A DNA stretch of 64,000 nucleotides from assembly GCF_910592395.1 (NCBI RefSeq), contig NC_088321.1, positions 14,196,001 to 14,260,000 on the forward strand, in the 5' to 3' direction. Position numbers and translations under genes: made by a program. Position 1 is the stretch's first letter. Each line of letters begins with the position of its first letter. Below are positions 23,500 through 34,345 of this stretch, piece after piece. The notes under the pieces are model-generated. The model searched no databases and had not been told where the DNA came from. It worked only from the letters and a program-made list of their open reading frames with translations. The DNA is from Lineus longissimus. Taxonomy: Eukaryota; Nemertea; Pilidiophora; Heteronemertea; Lineidae.

Positions 23500-23830
23500 C
23501 TCCTGTGCTTTCAAACCTATTGTCAGAACTTTCAAAACAGGACAAATCCTGAATTGAATTTAGAATCGTGCATTTAGGTAAAACGAGGTCCGATCGTTGC
23601 ATTGAAAATCATTCATTGTATTGAACATCCGAAAAATTTTGATACGTGGTACACGGCACCTCTGAAATGTCTTGGCGTTTATTTTAAGCTCAGGATGCGT
23701 CCAGGGATGAAGTTGGTCTCGTTCCTCACCTGCGCCCAAGGTGGGACCCTATTGTCCGCTATAATCAAACTCGGTCAGAAGAATTCTGACAATTGAATTT
23801 AGATTTTGACATTTTGATACACGTTTCAGA
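23500..23830. repeat. degenerate tandem repeat of about 220 bp
   Basis: CCTGAATTGAATTTAGAATC near 23550 resembles TGACAATTGAATTTAGATTT near 23787, with matching GTCAGAA words before each. Weak. Confidence 0.35.
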
Positions 23831-24289
23831 AGTGTGGGCACACGAGTGATATCTTGATATATGCATGTATTGTGTTTGTAGTGCATTGTCGTCTCTCTTG
23901 GAGTTTTATTCTTGATGCTCGCCAGTGTCCTACTGCAGCTGTTTAACCCTTTGAACCCTGCGGTCCCTGGCACGAGTGTAATCCCCTCCTCGCGATCCTG
24001 GAAGAAGAGACACCAGAATGGTCAAAAATGTGTGAAACATTTATTTTTTGACATAAATGAATGATTCTGGTATGAAACGATAGGTAATACTCGAACTTTT
24101 CTCTTGTTGCTGTCCAGTCTGGGTAGAGTTGCTGCTTTTGGTCTTGTCTTGCCCTGACATTTGCAGAGCCAGCGACTGAATGAACTGGGCAATTGTATTT
24201 AGTGAACTCTGTCATTGTGATAAGCTTTGCGATCTTTATTGCTGTCAAATTCTCTTTCAAAGTGATTTTGACTCTAAACAGCGAAATTG

Positions 24290-24880
24290 TCAATTGACAG
24301 TAAACTGATCACTGATTATGAATACAAATCAATCAGTTAAGATCGTGTCAAACTCAGTTGTGATGATGTTAGTTTTGACCAGCATTATAAACACAAAACC
24401 AGATTAATTCCAGATTGCATTTGCATATTCAATATTTGATATTTATCATACAGTGACAACTCAAATAACCATTTATAATTCTCATCGATCACTTTAGATT
24501 GTCTCAGATTTCATACACAATTATGTTAGTTTTGACCAGTACTGTAAACACAATCAAAATCAAGTTGCATTTTCATTTTGAAAGTGCGGGAAAATTGAAT
24601 AATGGCTATGTAAGGATGTGATTTTGCTCCGTATGCAGTAGGTTAAATAATGTTTACCGAATTGAGTTAATGTTTCTGTTGAACATTACTGTAATATATA
24701 CACAACCAATATCCCTTGAATTTATCTCGCTTAGGGCCAAGATTTTCATTTTACAAAATATTTCATATTCATGATATTCGTAAACTGACAACTGCACAGT
24801 AATAACAACCAATGTATGATTCATAACCATCAATTAAGATCAACTCTCTGATTTCACCAGCCAATTAAATAATCATGATG
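24290..24880. repeat. degenerate tandem repeat of about 157 bp
   Basis: TGTTAGTTTTGACCAG occurs at 24367 and 24524 with following ATAAACACAA / GTAAACACAA. Related words (TCATATTCATGATATT, ACTGACAACT, ATCAATTAAGATC) continue to about 24880, implying a third diverged unit. Confidence 0.6.
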
Positions 24881-25147
24881 AAAATCTCTAGTTTACAGCT
24901 GCGGAATGACAGCTGATATCTTTGGTGACCGAACTGGATAAATGACATTTTGATAAATTTCCGAGATTTGCTGGAAATTGCAGTATCTTTCAATCGCAGT
25001 TTAATTTTGAACATGGCTCTTGGAAGTGACCTATAGTCTATTTCACGCAAAAAAGGTACTTAATTTTGGTTATTTCTCAAAAAAAATGTCTGCAGCTATC
25101 CAAAAATCCTTGCTTTGCCAGAATCAGATAAAGCATGACCAAAAACG

Positions 25148-25351
25148 AGCCATTTGAAGTGAAATACTGACTACTTTTCCCAGTCATTTGAAGCAAAATA
25201 CTGACAACTTTTCCCGGCCATTTGAATGAAAATACTGACTACTTTTCTCAGCCATTTGAAGCAAAATACAAATTACTTTTACTAGCCATTTGAATGAAAA
25301 TACTGACTACTTTTCTCTGCCATTAGAATTAAAATATTAACTACTTTTATG
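25148..25351. repeat. 34-bp minisatellite, six units
   Basis: Units start at 25148, 25182, 25216, 25250, 25284 and 25318, consensus AGCCATTTGAATGAAAATAC then TGACTACTTTTCTC. Two variants (GAAGCAAAATAC and GAATGAAAATAC) partly alternate. Confidence 0.95.
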
Positions 25352-27030
25352 GCAATTTTAGGCATTTGACATGACAACTGATTTGATAAAATCCGTGTCA
25401 ATATACCCATAAAATGTTTATTAATTTTTCCTTTGTATGTAAATCAACTATTTCGATGACTGCTAAACTGCAAATAAGCAGTGATTCACATTTCGTTGTA
25501 AAAAACTTATCAAAATTCTGATTTTAGTCAAATTTAGTCAGAATTAATGTTTGCATATAATTTATTTCAAGTCTTCGCTATACGCATAAATCCCTTCTCA
25601 GCCATTGTCAACATTGTTTGATTGAAATAGATTGAAGTTCAAAGGTTTGCTTTCAAAAACGTCCAAAATCTGAACAAAAAATAACATTTGTTTAAAAACA
25701 TCTATCACAAGAACAGATAAAGGTCTGATAAACTGTAAAGAGATTGCTTCTGGGACAAGGCCATCCTTGGGCAGCTGATCTAGTCTTCGTGACTTCCCTC
25801 GGTCCCGAAGTGCCAAGAGATTTCCTTGTTGTTGGACAAAGAACGAAAGGTGTGAACAGAGACTGAAAAGAGGACAGCTGGTCCACAGGAGAAAAGGAGA
25901 CAAAAGATTATTTTGGTTTCATGCTGGGTTGAGTTGAGTAGCGCGTATGCAATTTCATTAAAGCATGTATTGTGTGTGCACTTGTTTGTTTAGGTTAGGT
26001 TGGATTCAATGGGTGCAACTGTAATGGTTTTCAATGAAAGGACCAGATTTGGTTCCAGTGCTAATTGACCGCATATCAAACAGGTAAATGTACGCTAATA
26101 TACATGTAAAAAAGTTTGGTAAGCGTGAAAATCGCCTTAACACTTTTACAAATAGAATCCAATTTGAGTTGGACAGTGTCCCCTATGTATTTATACATCT
26201 AATGGATGCAAGTACACATGTGTTTTAGCCAAGTAAACCTGACACAAAACATAACACACTCTAATGCATCTGAATGAAGCTGCAAATGCGGCCAAACAAA
26301 GGGCACGTGGCGGGAACAATAGATGACAACTTCCAAATATGGGCATGGGGTATATCAGGCACTGAAACTTCATTTTAGTGTCAAAATTCGTTTGGTGCTC
26401 CTTCGATCAAGTTAGTGTCGTGTCGTCTCGTTTTTTCGTCGTTTTGGATTTTATCATCGTTTTTCTCCGAAATTCTACCAAGGTGCAATCAGGGATTTTA
26501 ACCCTACTGTTGAAGTTGAAGTTATTCGTTTTCTTTTGTTATTGATCAGGCTATACTTAGTAACTATACATCATGCATCTTCAAGGTGAGTCAGTTTATA
26601 GATTTTTTATGGGGTTTGGGGTTGTTAAAGTCCTTTTTTGTGATGCCAACATTATGAATCATATTGTCAATTTCATTTTCGAACAATGACATGTCTTTAT
26701 TTATACACATTGACATTGTTATCCTCATTAACATAAATCCGTGATTTCTGATAAGGAGGCTGTGATAAAGATAGTTAATTGATTTTATTGGCCATTATTT
26801 CTTCATCGTCAAGGTTTATTTTGGCGCTGTATCAATTTTGGTTCACACATCTTCTTCTTAATCTGATATTCTGATACATGAATCAGTTTCGTACACTGCA
26901 TTGTATCATGTTACAATGTGATTATGCTACAGTGTCTCTCTAATACATGATGTATGTATGTTGTGACAACTGCTAATCATTATAATTCATAATCATTATT
27001 TCATAATTAGTATTGACAGCTTGCGACAGT
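25352..27030. other. non-coding, AT-rich, no element recognised
   Basis: No exon or element supported. The overlapping - frames at 25598-25903 and the frame at 26191-26373 have no domain I recognise. GTGTCGTGTCGTCTCG near 26416 is a short CG-rich word. Confidence 0.3.
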
Positions 27031-27172
27031 GCAAACCAGTTCCTCAAGACATCAAATTATATCTTCAACGCAAGAGAAATGTGCGAACAAACTAATTAAG
27101 AGCAAACCAGTTCCTCAAGATATCAAATTATATCTTCAACGCAAGAGAAATGTGCGAACAAACTACTCAAGA
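27031..27172. repeat. 71-bp tandem duplication
   Basis: GCAAACCAGTTCCTCAAGA starts at 27031 and 27102. The two units differ at only a few bases. Because 71 is not a multiple of three the units are read in different frames. Confidence 0.95.
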
Positions 27173-27305
27173 GTTGACTATAGGCGCTTCCATTTCAACT
27201 TGAACTTGAAATCCCAAAGCAATAAAAAGTATTTCAAAACATAATTAATGCCAATTTCAAGGGTGGGTATGTAATCCGTTCTGAGGCACAGCATCTTCTT
27301 ATCGA

Positions 27306-27490
27306 GCGTCCATTCTGCTGGTAACATTCGGGGCAAGGGCATTCTCAGTGCATGCCCCTCGAATGTGGAACTCACTAGGCCATGACCTGAAGAAAGAAAC
27401 TGACTCCATGACCTGAAGAAAGAAACTGACTCCATCACCTTCAAAAAAAACTTGAAAACTTTCCTCTTCCGCGAGCATTTTGGAGTGTGA
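27306..27490 (+). pseudogene. CR1-like LINE C-terminal fragment broken by a 26-bp duplication
   Basis: The frame from 27306 reads ASILLVTFGARAFSVHAPRM, then WNSLGHDLKKETDS; after the duplication a second frame continues ITFKKNLKTFLFREHFGV to a stop at 27488-27490. This is the C-terminal end common to many CR1/Jockey-like non-LTR polyproteins (GARAFS..AP..WNSLP, then F...LKT.LF). A 26-bp tandem duplication (27382-27407 and 27408-27433) shifts the frame. After the stop come a short untranslated part with GGCGCTATACAAAAG and a microsatellite tail, as expected of a true 3' end. Dead, 5'-truncated copy. Confidence 0.85.
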
Positions 27491-27540
27491 GCGCTTTTGA
27501 ACATTGTATTCAGTGGGAAAGGCGCTATACAAAAGATAAT

Positions 27541-27566
27541 TTCATTCATTCATTCATTCATTCAAT
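27541..27566 (+). repeat. ATTC-type microsatellite, LINE 3' tail
   Basis: About six TTCA units follow the CR1-like 3' untranslated sequence. Such LINEs end in short tandem repeats rather than poly(A). Confidence 0.85.
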
Positions 27567-27584
27567 CTTTGTTTTCCACAGAAT

Positions 27585-27690
27585 AGCCTCCCAGGTTTTG
27601 AATTGGCATTCACATTTTAAAGAGTTCTTTTGCTTAAGGATTTCAAGTTCTGGCCAATATGGTGTCTATCGACAACCCTTAAAAAACACA
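27585..27690 (+). repeat. dispersed repeat C, copy 2
   Basis: AGCCTCCCAGGTTTTGAATT, GAGTTCTTTTGCTTAAGGAT and TTCAAGTTCTGGCCAATATG align with 3870-4025 and 57690-57800. Confidence 0.55.
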
Positions 27691-28176
27691 GTTGTGAAAC
27701 TAACTTGATTGTCCATCTTCCTTCTGCTGGGAAGATATTACTTATAAAGGTGCATCTGGGAAATATCTGGTGTCTGAAATTATGCAGGGATTGTTCTTTG
27801 TCCTGTGCTATTTGTTGAACTCTTGGTGACATGTCCTGTCATTGTCGGTGGTGAGAGACAAAGATCCCATGTGTCACATTTCCCAGGGACACACAGTTAA
27901 GAGAACTACCAGTTCATCCAACTTAGTAAGACTAAAGTGCTGTTTCGAAACGTTTTCTGTTTAAGATAAAAGCAAAACAACTCCCATATCCTATCAAATT
28001 GATACGTAGCATAAGGTCCTCAATGTGTATTTGACGTTTGATGTTGGAGACCTTTGTCTCTCCCACTAGACAAAGTAATGAGAGCCTGTGCTGTCACAAT
28101 CATGGAAGCGACTGATATCAATGTTACATTTGTTTTGGACAATGCATATGTCCATTTAGAGATGCTTTGAAGATTG

Positions 28177-28283
28177 TTTAAGGGGTACTTTAGGCAGGTG
28201 GTAAGGGGGTCAACATGTCATTTTCGGGAGGGTGTGGAGACTGTGTTGTGTTTGATTCGGCACAACATATATTCATCGCACAA
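28177..28283 (+). mobile_element. MITE family 1, partial copy
   Basis: Begins TTTAAGGGGTACTTTAGGCA and carries GTGTTGTGTTTGATTCGGCA, as in the copy at 63866-64000. The right half is missing; a SINE begins where it stops. Confidence 0.6.
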
Positions 28284-28284
28284 G

Positions 28285-28470
28285 ATCTCAATGGCCTCCT
28301 GATTAGGTGTCTGCTTCTTGAACGGAAGGTCTAAGGTTCAAGGATCACTGGTAACCTCTTTCCGATGCAACCCATTTGTTAGACCGTAGCTTGTTAAATA
28401 TAGGGTACATACTGCCTTCTCGCCGGCGCCTGGCATTGAGATAGGCCAAAGCTTGCTGGCCCTTTCATTA
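28285..28470 (+). mobile_element. tRNA-derived SINE, family 2, copy 2
   Basis: Head AATGGCCTCCTGATTAGGTG with B box GGTTCAAGGATC; tail GTTAAATATAGGGTACATAC then CGCCGGCGCCTGGCATTGAG. Same layout as 10725-10905. Confidence 0.75.
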
Positions 28471-29654
28471 GGGGTGACACTAGAATAAACGATACTTCTT
28501 TTTGTAAGCGTGACTGATTTCGATGCACTGCAAAATGTGAAAGACTTTCAGCCAAATTAATGCTATTGCTGGCTAATTGTTTTAAATAATATCGCCCGTG
28601 CCTCTCAGATCAACTTAAATAAGTAAAAAATTTATGAAGCAAATTTAATGATGCATTAAGTCTGTGTATTTAGTTAATGCTGCACTGGGCCATTGTCACA
28701 ATTGTAGCCACAAAACAAATAATATTCCATATATTTCCATTGTTTAGAATAATATCAAATGAAAATGTTTGCCCATTATAATTAATGAGCTAGGTTTAAC
28801 GAGGCGTCAAATCTGTGTGTATTTTGCTGACGATGCAGAGACCATTGTCCTGGGAAAAAACGACTTGACAGAACAGAGTAATGGAGACCTTAATAATAAT
28901 AATAATGATAATATTAAGTTCTCATATAGCACTTTTACAGGTTTCCCTGTTCAAAGCGCTTTTGGGATATCATATTATTACCCCAGTCTCTACAGAAATC
29001 AATCAGGGGTTTCAAGGAGCAAGCAGAAGGCGCTCACTCGACCAATAGGCGAACCCTTTACTTCAGAAGCTATGAGGACAAGAGTGCAAACACATCCGAC
29101 TCTAAACACATAGTTCCTATTTCTTGGAACTCATAAATAGTAAATGTACTGGCGCATTTTATCCACATGTAATATGATATTTCATACTACATGCATCCCA
29201 CGCAGCCTCTGTCTTGATACACGCACAGAACACACGCCCATTGTACGAATACACTGCGCTGGGGTCCGGCGAAAATCTGCCATTGTGTTCGGAGTTTTTT
29301 GTATGGGGATACATTGTATATGTCTATTGGCCCCCGGAGGTTTAACCCATCAAGTGTGACGCTGTCATAAATTAACCCTTGGATGTTTTAGGTGGGACAT
29401 CTGTCACTTTATTGTGACCAAAGATTGGGGCAATTACCGTCGGAGGGAGGGGGTTTTAATGGGTCTGCATAAAATACTGTCACCTCCTTTCTTTGTGCGG
29501 CCCTAAATTATCGTGAAAATTTGTTTTTAAATTCCAAATGGACAGATTTTCAGGGTTCCATCGAGAAATTAAAAAAAGAATTGGATATTGAACTTCAACT
29601 CATCAATTTTGGCATTTGCCCCTTTTGGCTACACTTACGATGGAATCTCCCTTG

Positions 29655-29757
29655 ATCTGTAGACATTTTTACCTCTGTTATCAGAACACCTCCCCATCAA
29701 GGACAGCATTTGTCAGTCTCCAAGATGTCCTTAATAGAAGGGTTCAGTACTGTATAT
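29655..29757 (-). mobile_element. MITE family 3, truncated copy
   Basis: Contains TCAGAACACCTCCCCATCAA, GGACAGCATTTGTCAG and GATGTCCTTAATAGAAGGGT before TACTGTA, matching the half of 41570-41729 that carries the CAGTA end. Confidence 0.6.
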
Positions 29758-29848
29758 TAGTGTGACTTCATTGCAAAATGAAAAAGCATCAATATACACA
29801 TGTAATTGATAAATATTTGACGATACCTACACCATATGCTCCTGCACA

Positions 29849-30920
29849 CCTGAGAAAGGCTTGTGGTATTCGACTCGATGACTCGACGACGCGATGACTC
29901 GATGACGCGATCAAGTTGGAATCTTTTTAAAGAATATCACTGCTTGGACTGTAATTTATACATAGAATCATAAGTGGAGGAAAATAAAAAAGAACCGATC
30001 ATTACCAACCCCTTTCCAGCTGTTTTCACCGTATCTAATCCGACCATTTTTCGTTTCCTACAAGTTCGCATTTTTGATAAAACCATGCGCCATGTTGCTA
30101 TGCAAGCCACTGGTATCTTTACCGTCAATACAGCTAAATACACCTAAATATAGCTGGTTCAGATCAACCTCCTACCCAGGTTCTTTACGAGCAGAAATTC
30201 CAATGTTAAAATGACACGCGAGTTCCTGGAGACAAGGTTGGCTCTGGATATCCGTTCAGCACGGCAATATTAAATGTCCTATACACCTTTCCAGAAATGG
30301 GGCGCTGAGTGTCCGAAATAGTGATGTCATAAGGGGAAACGAGGCCTGTGGTGGAGGGACAAAGGAGATAGTCATGGTTGACCAACACACTTGAATGCCT
30401 TTAATGACGGACAAGGGGGAAAAAGTTAGGCTAGTTCCAATGCAAGCCACCAATTTCGGAAAGCATGTAGAGGGGCTGATGTATGGGGGGGGGGGCAGAT
30501 GTCAAGGGACGGAAGAGGGACTGAGTGACTGAGTCTAAAAAACTGCACATATGCGAAATTCCGATTGTTGACAGACTACCACATGACATCTGACATTGGC
30601 CACTAGAAGCTTGTTTGTCAATTAAATCTCCGGTCATTTTGCATGCTATGAAACTTCCGCGAGTCCTTTAAATATCAAAATCAATCGCGGGGACCAATCT
30701 TCAGTGGCCATGGCTGGGGGGGGGGGGGGGAGGGGCACATCCTTCCACATACCGTAGCTGGGTATGGGAAAGGCCGAGCTAAAACCTCTGCTGTTGCAGC
30801 GGTAGCCCGGAGACCAGGATCATGGGATTCCGTATTTTAGCAAAATCCATAGCAACGATCGCGTCATCGAGCCATCGCGTCGTCGAGTCATCGAGTCGAA
30901 TACCACAAGCCCCTGAGAAA
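29849..30920. mobile_element. Mutator-like DNA element: 55-bp inverted ends, 9-bp target duplication
   Basis: 29858-29912 is the reverse complement of 30857-30911 with one mismatch in 55 bp; the outer ends read GGCTTGTGGTATTCGACTCG. Immediately outside, CCTGAGAAA occurs on both sides (29849-29857 and 30912-30920) as a direct repeat. Long inverted ends with a 9-bp duplication fit Mutator-like elements. The 944-bp interior has no convincing transposase: its - strand frames are short and overlap. It holds two G runs (30485-30495 and 30716-30730) and a separate dispersed repeat (30279-30473). The near-identity of the ends implies recent, trans-driven movement. Confidence 0.85.
30279..30473. repeat. 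dispersed repeat F, inside the Mutator-like element
   Basis: About 90% identical, in reverse, to 50374-50564 over about 190 bp (shared words include AGTGTCCGAAATAGTGATGT and ACTTGAATGCCTTTAATGAC). Its ends are weakly inverted (TATACACCTTTCCAGAAAT against TACATGCTTTCCGAAATT), so it may be a MITE of its own. Confidence 0.75.
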
Positions 30921-31199
30921 GACCAGCTGAATTACTATAATTATATTAGTTTACGGGCGAAAATATTGACCCTACAATTTAGATTGTTTCTGCTGATTTA
31001 GTAAGATGAAAGGGAAATTGTTTTGATTGGAGCCCATTGTGAGACCATATGTTATGCTACTGTTCCTTTAATCTTGACTTCTCAGCCGCAGTAGAATTGC
31101 CGTCACCGTCACTCACTCCACCAACTTGACATTTCTATGTCAATTGTGCGACATTTCAATTGCATGCACTGTGTGACATTTATATGTCAACTGTGCAAT

Positions 31200-31625
31200 C
31201 ACCAGTCGCACTAAATATGTAAAAATGAAGCTTGAAGCCTAAAGCGCCTGAAAATGCTGCTCAAATCGCTCCGACCTGCGATTTTAATCACATACGACAA
31301 TAACCCCTCGTTTGAGGTGCTCATCACAGGCACCTGAAGAATCTGTGATCGAAGCGACCTGCAATCGATATCAAACGCTACCATTACCTGTTTTACCTGC
31401 ACATAGCTTACAGGCTATTTAAATAGCTACGACCTCCACTTTAAATCGCATGCAACGACAATTGCTTGTTTGCGGTGGCCATTGCAGGTCACATGGACCA
31501 GCGACTCTATATCAAACCATTCAATTTCTAGTTTTACCTGCAGACGAGAGATTTCTTCTTGTCGCACAGAGCAGCAATTATAATCACAGGTAGCTGTGAT
31601 TTAAATCTCGTTTGTGCATCGTTTT
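31200..31625 (+). repeat. dispersed repeat D with internal duplication
   Basis: The right part (TTGCTTGTTTGCGGTGGCC, TTACCTGCAGACGAGAGAT, TTGTCGCACAGAGCAGCAAT) matches the left half of 12160-12570. Words such as GCGACCTGCAATCGATATCA and TTTTACCTGCACATAG in 31340-31420 repeat the same order, implying an internal tandem duplication of about 130-150 bp. Confidence 0.6.
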
Positions 31626-32099
31626 GAGGGACGAAGTCACAACCTAAAGGCCAGGTCGATATCACTTTAGCGGTTGGAGTTCACCCTCTCAGTTGCACAG
31701 CCTCATCTCATTACATATTCATACGCTGACTGTACTGAAAAAAGGTCCATGAATAATTGAAACAAGTGTAATATTGTAACAGGAGAAATCATAACTTTTT
31801 AACTTGGGTAGTGTTGATTGTTATGTAGTCCTCTGGAGGATTATGACTAATAACTGAAAAACAACACAACAGTGGATTTTCAAACGATTTATTATATAAA
31901 CATGAACTTTTACAGTTTTGTTTAAAAGATTCATAATGTTTAGATATTATTTTAATTTTTTTTCCATTAGAGGATATGATTTGCTTTGTTATATGTTATG
32001 TTTTTCATATGGTTTGTGAGTCCTAGGAGATGAATAATCAATTATGATATGAGTAGGTAGCTACAGTACAATTGTAGCATATAAAGTATTTATATGAAT

Positions 32100-32200
32100 A
32101 TATCTGTCAGTACATAGTGATGCACACTGAGGCTATGAATGTACCACTTTACCTTATAGTGATGAACACTGAGGCTATGATTGTACCACTTTACCTTACA
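32100..32200. repeat. short tandem duplication of about 47 bp
   Basis: GTGATGCACACTGAGGCTAT near 32118 and GTGATGAACACTGAGGCTAT near 32159 are each followed by GA.TGTACCACTTTACCTTA. Confidence 0.85.
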
Positions 32201-32296
32201 TGTTGAATTTATAAGGATGAGAAAAAGAAAAATTGTGTGGGGAAACAAATGTGGTTAAAAAGTGAACGATTTTCTGCAGCTCGACTTTTGTTTTTT

Positions 32297-32515
32297 TAAG
32301 TGGTTCTACTGAGATCTTATCATAATTACCTCGTTCCTACAGGAAAATATGTGCATAGTTAGGCAATCTAAACGTTGGTTGGTCTACTTGGGGATGAGAT
32401 TGATGGACATGATCCCTAAACAATACAACTTCAAGTACACACTGATACCTGGCGTTCTAGGCGGGCTCTGCCGTAGGATGGTTCAAATCGGCGCAAGGAG
32501 ATCGAGGCTGGTTAT
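32297..32515 (+). repeat. dispersed repeat B, copy 2
   Basis: AAGTGGTTCTACTGAGATCT, GTCTACTTGGGGATGAGATT, CTGGCGTTCTAGGC and CAAGGAGATCGAGGCTGG follow the same order as 3575-3790. Confidence 0.6.
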
Positions 32516-32924
32516 AAAATGATATAAATATTATACAATTTTCATTTCCGGGTCTAGACAAGTGATAGTGATGAGTTAATTACGATGTTAATGTCCTATC
32601 CGCGTAGTGCTGCGTCTGTCACATCATGTTAACGAATCGCATCGCTCGTAATGTAATATTTGCTGGCCCGCTTTGATGACGAACGGACGCAAAGTAGCGC
32701 GGGGATGAGGACACATCACGAAAATCCCTAATCAAATGAATCTGAATGGCCTTGACCTTTATTTTCAGCGGAAATATGTCGTAGTTTTAATGACCTCAAT
32801 TTCCTCAATGAGAAAAACCTATCATTGCTGGTTACCGGTCCATGTATCCTTTAGTCCTTTTCATGAAAAAATGGCAATGCACGGAAAACGCGCCCCCAAA
32901 ATGGCCGGGAAAATTTGTCCGTAT

Positions 32925-33090
32925 TTCAGCTCACTGGGCTCTTTCTCGGTCATGCTTTGTCTTATTCTGGTAAAGTAACTATTTTTAAATACTTTGGTGT
33001 TCACAGTTTCCGATGAAATATAACATCTTGTTAAATATTTCATTTTCTGTGAAAAATCACCAAAAATCAGAGTGCCATTTTTTGTGAAAT
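32925..33090 (+). repeat. dispersed repeat E, copy 2
   Basis: GGTCATGCTTTGTCTTATTC, then GTTTCCGATGAAATATAACA, then TTTTTTGTGAAATAG, matched in order at 42315-42475 (GGCCATGCTTTGTCCGATTC, GTTTCTGATGAAATATAGCA, TTTTTTGTGAAATGAG). Confidence 0.7.
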
Positions 33091-33091
33091 A

Positions 33092-33250
33092 GACGTAGAA
33101 CCTCTCGTCAAATGCTGTCTTCGATAGAAAGGTTTATTGATTAGAAAGGGGAAATCGGGTGGATTTTACCGATTTCGGACCAAAGTCAGTGTCCTTAGTA
33201 GAGATGGTGTCCTGCCAGCAGAGGTGTCCGCCAAGGGAGGTTCCAGTGTA
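33092..33250 (+). mobile_element. MITE family 3, copy
   Basis: GTAGAACCTCTCGTC at the left and GCCAAGGGAGGTTCCAGTG-TA at the right. The interior TCCTTAGTAGAGATGG matches 19011-19190. It abuts dispersed repeat E. Confidence 0.75.
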
Positions 33251-33429
33251 TAAGCCCATTCTTGGGATGTTACCTCACTGGTGGGCTGTGAATTTTTTCT
33301 AAAAAGAAAGCTACATGTACAAACCACACCCGTCTGGGCTTTCTTGTGTGATATCTCAACTATTGGTCCAATAAAGTTGTTGCTGAAATTTTAAATTCAT
33401 GTGTACCCAAAGGGTTAAAAGTATCTTCT

Positions 33430-33640
33430 TCTTTACATTAGAAACGACTAATCATTCGTACATTCTTCACCCCGGGGCAAAACGTCAGGACGGCCGTTAC
33501 CAAAGATTTATCATTGAACTATCCTGAGTCATCATATGCAAATGAACCGTCGAAGATTCATGGAGCTAATCGCGTGATTGCGCAGATCTTCTAGACGTGG
33601 AGGGGAGAGTATTACCATGCTTACGCCACTTGAGGATCGT
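33430..33640. promoter_or_regulatory. unique segment with POU octamer, possible enhancer
   Basis: Not repeated in the window. Holds a perfect octamer ATGCAAAT (33536-33543), a TGAGTCAT AP-1-like word just before it, CGACTAATCATTCG and GCTAATCGCGTGATTGCGC, with several CpGs. Inference from motifs only. Confidence 0.25.
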
Positions 33641-33737
33641 GAAGTGATATAATGTTATTATTGGTTCATGAAGCCGCAATTTAAGTTTTCATAACTGATG
33701 ATGTTGTCTGAACTCTAGTTTGAGGCGCTCTTTTTAG

Positions 33738-34010
33738 CCATTTTGAAAATTAAACAAAGTCCTATTACTCCGAAACTAATGATCGGATTGCAACCAAACG
33801 TAATGTGATTATGTATCTATGTACTCTTATCAATATCAATAATTTTAAGTCAAATCCCATGACAAATATGGCCGCCAGGCCGCCATCTTGGAAATCCAAC
33901 GAAGTCCTATTACTCCTAAACTGTTGAACAGATGTCAACCAATTTCCATGTGACATGTACACTCTTCAATAACCCTGAAATTCAGTCAACTTTATAACCA
34001 AAATGCTATA
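33738..34010. repeat. tandem duplication of about 143 bp
   Basis: AAAGTCCTATTACTCCGAAA near 33758 and GAAGTCCTATTACTCCTAAA near 33901; both are followed by a diverged but ordered match, including GACATGTACACTCTT / ATGTACTCTTATC. Confidence 0.75.
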
Positions 34011-34261
34011 CTTAAAGGGTACCGGTAATTTTCTTTTGTGCCATTGAGCCGAGAAGAATAATATTATTCAATGGAATCAAAACTGGTGAAACTAGCCAGA
34101 AACCTTGCTGAGCAGTGGAAACCCTGCTGAACAATGGTGACATCTATCCATGACCACAGCTGATATTCAAAAGTGCCCCCATCATATGGTATTTGGATCC
34201 TAATTAATCTTTCCCGAGGTTTGCTCCAGCCCAGTGCTGATAGATTAAAATAGTATCAGGG

Positions 34262-34345
34262 TATGACGTGCTATGCACGTCGTCCGCACCTGATGGGGCA
34301 TGTGGCACGACGTGCTGTTTACGTCACTTACAGAAAAGGGTTACT
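34262..34345 (+). repeat. ACGTCAC-rich dispersed repeat, copy 2
   Basis: TGACGTGCTATGCACGTCGT, GCACGACGTGCTGTTTACGT and AGAAAAGGGTTA align with 13885-13965. Confidence 0.5.
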
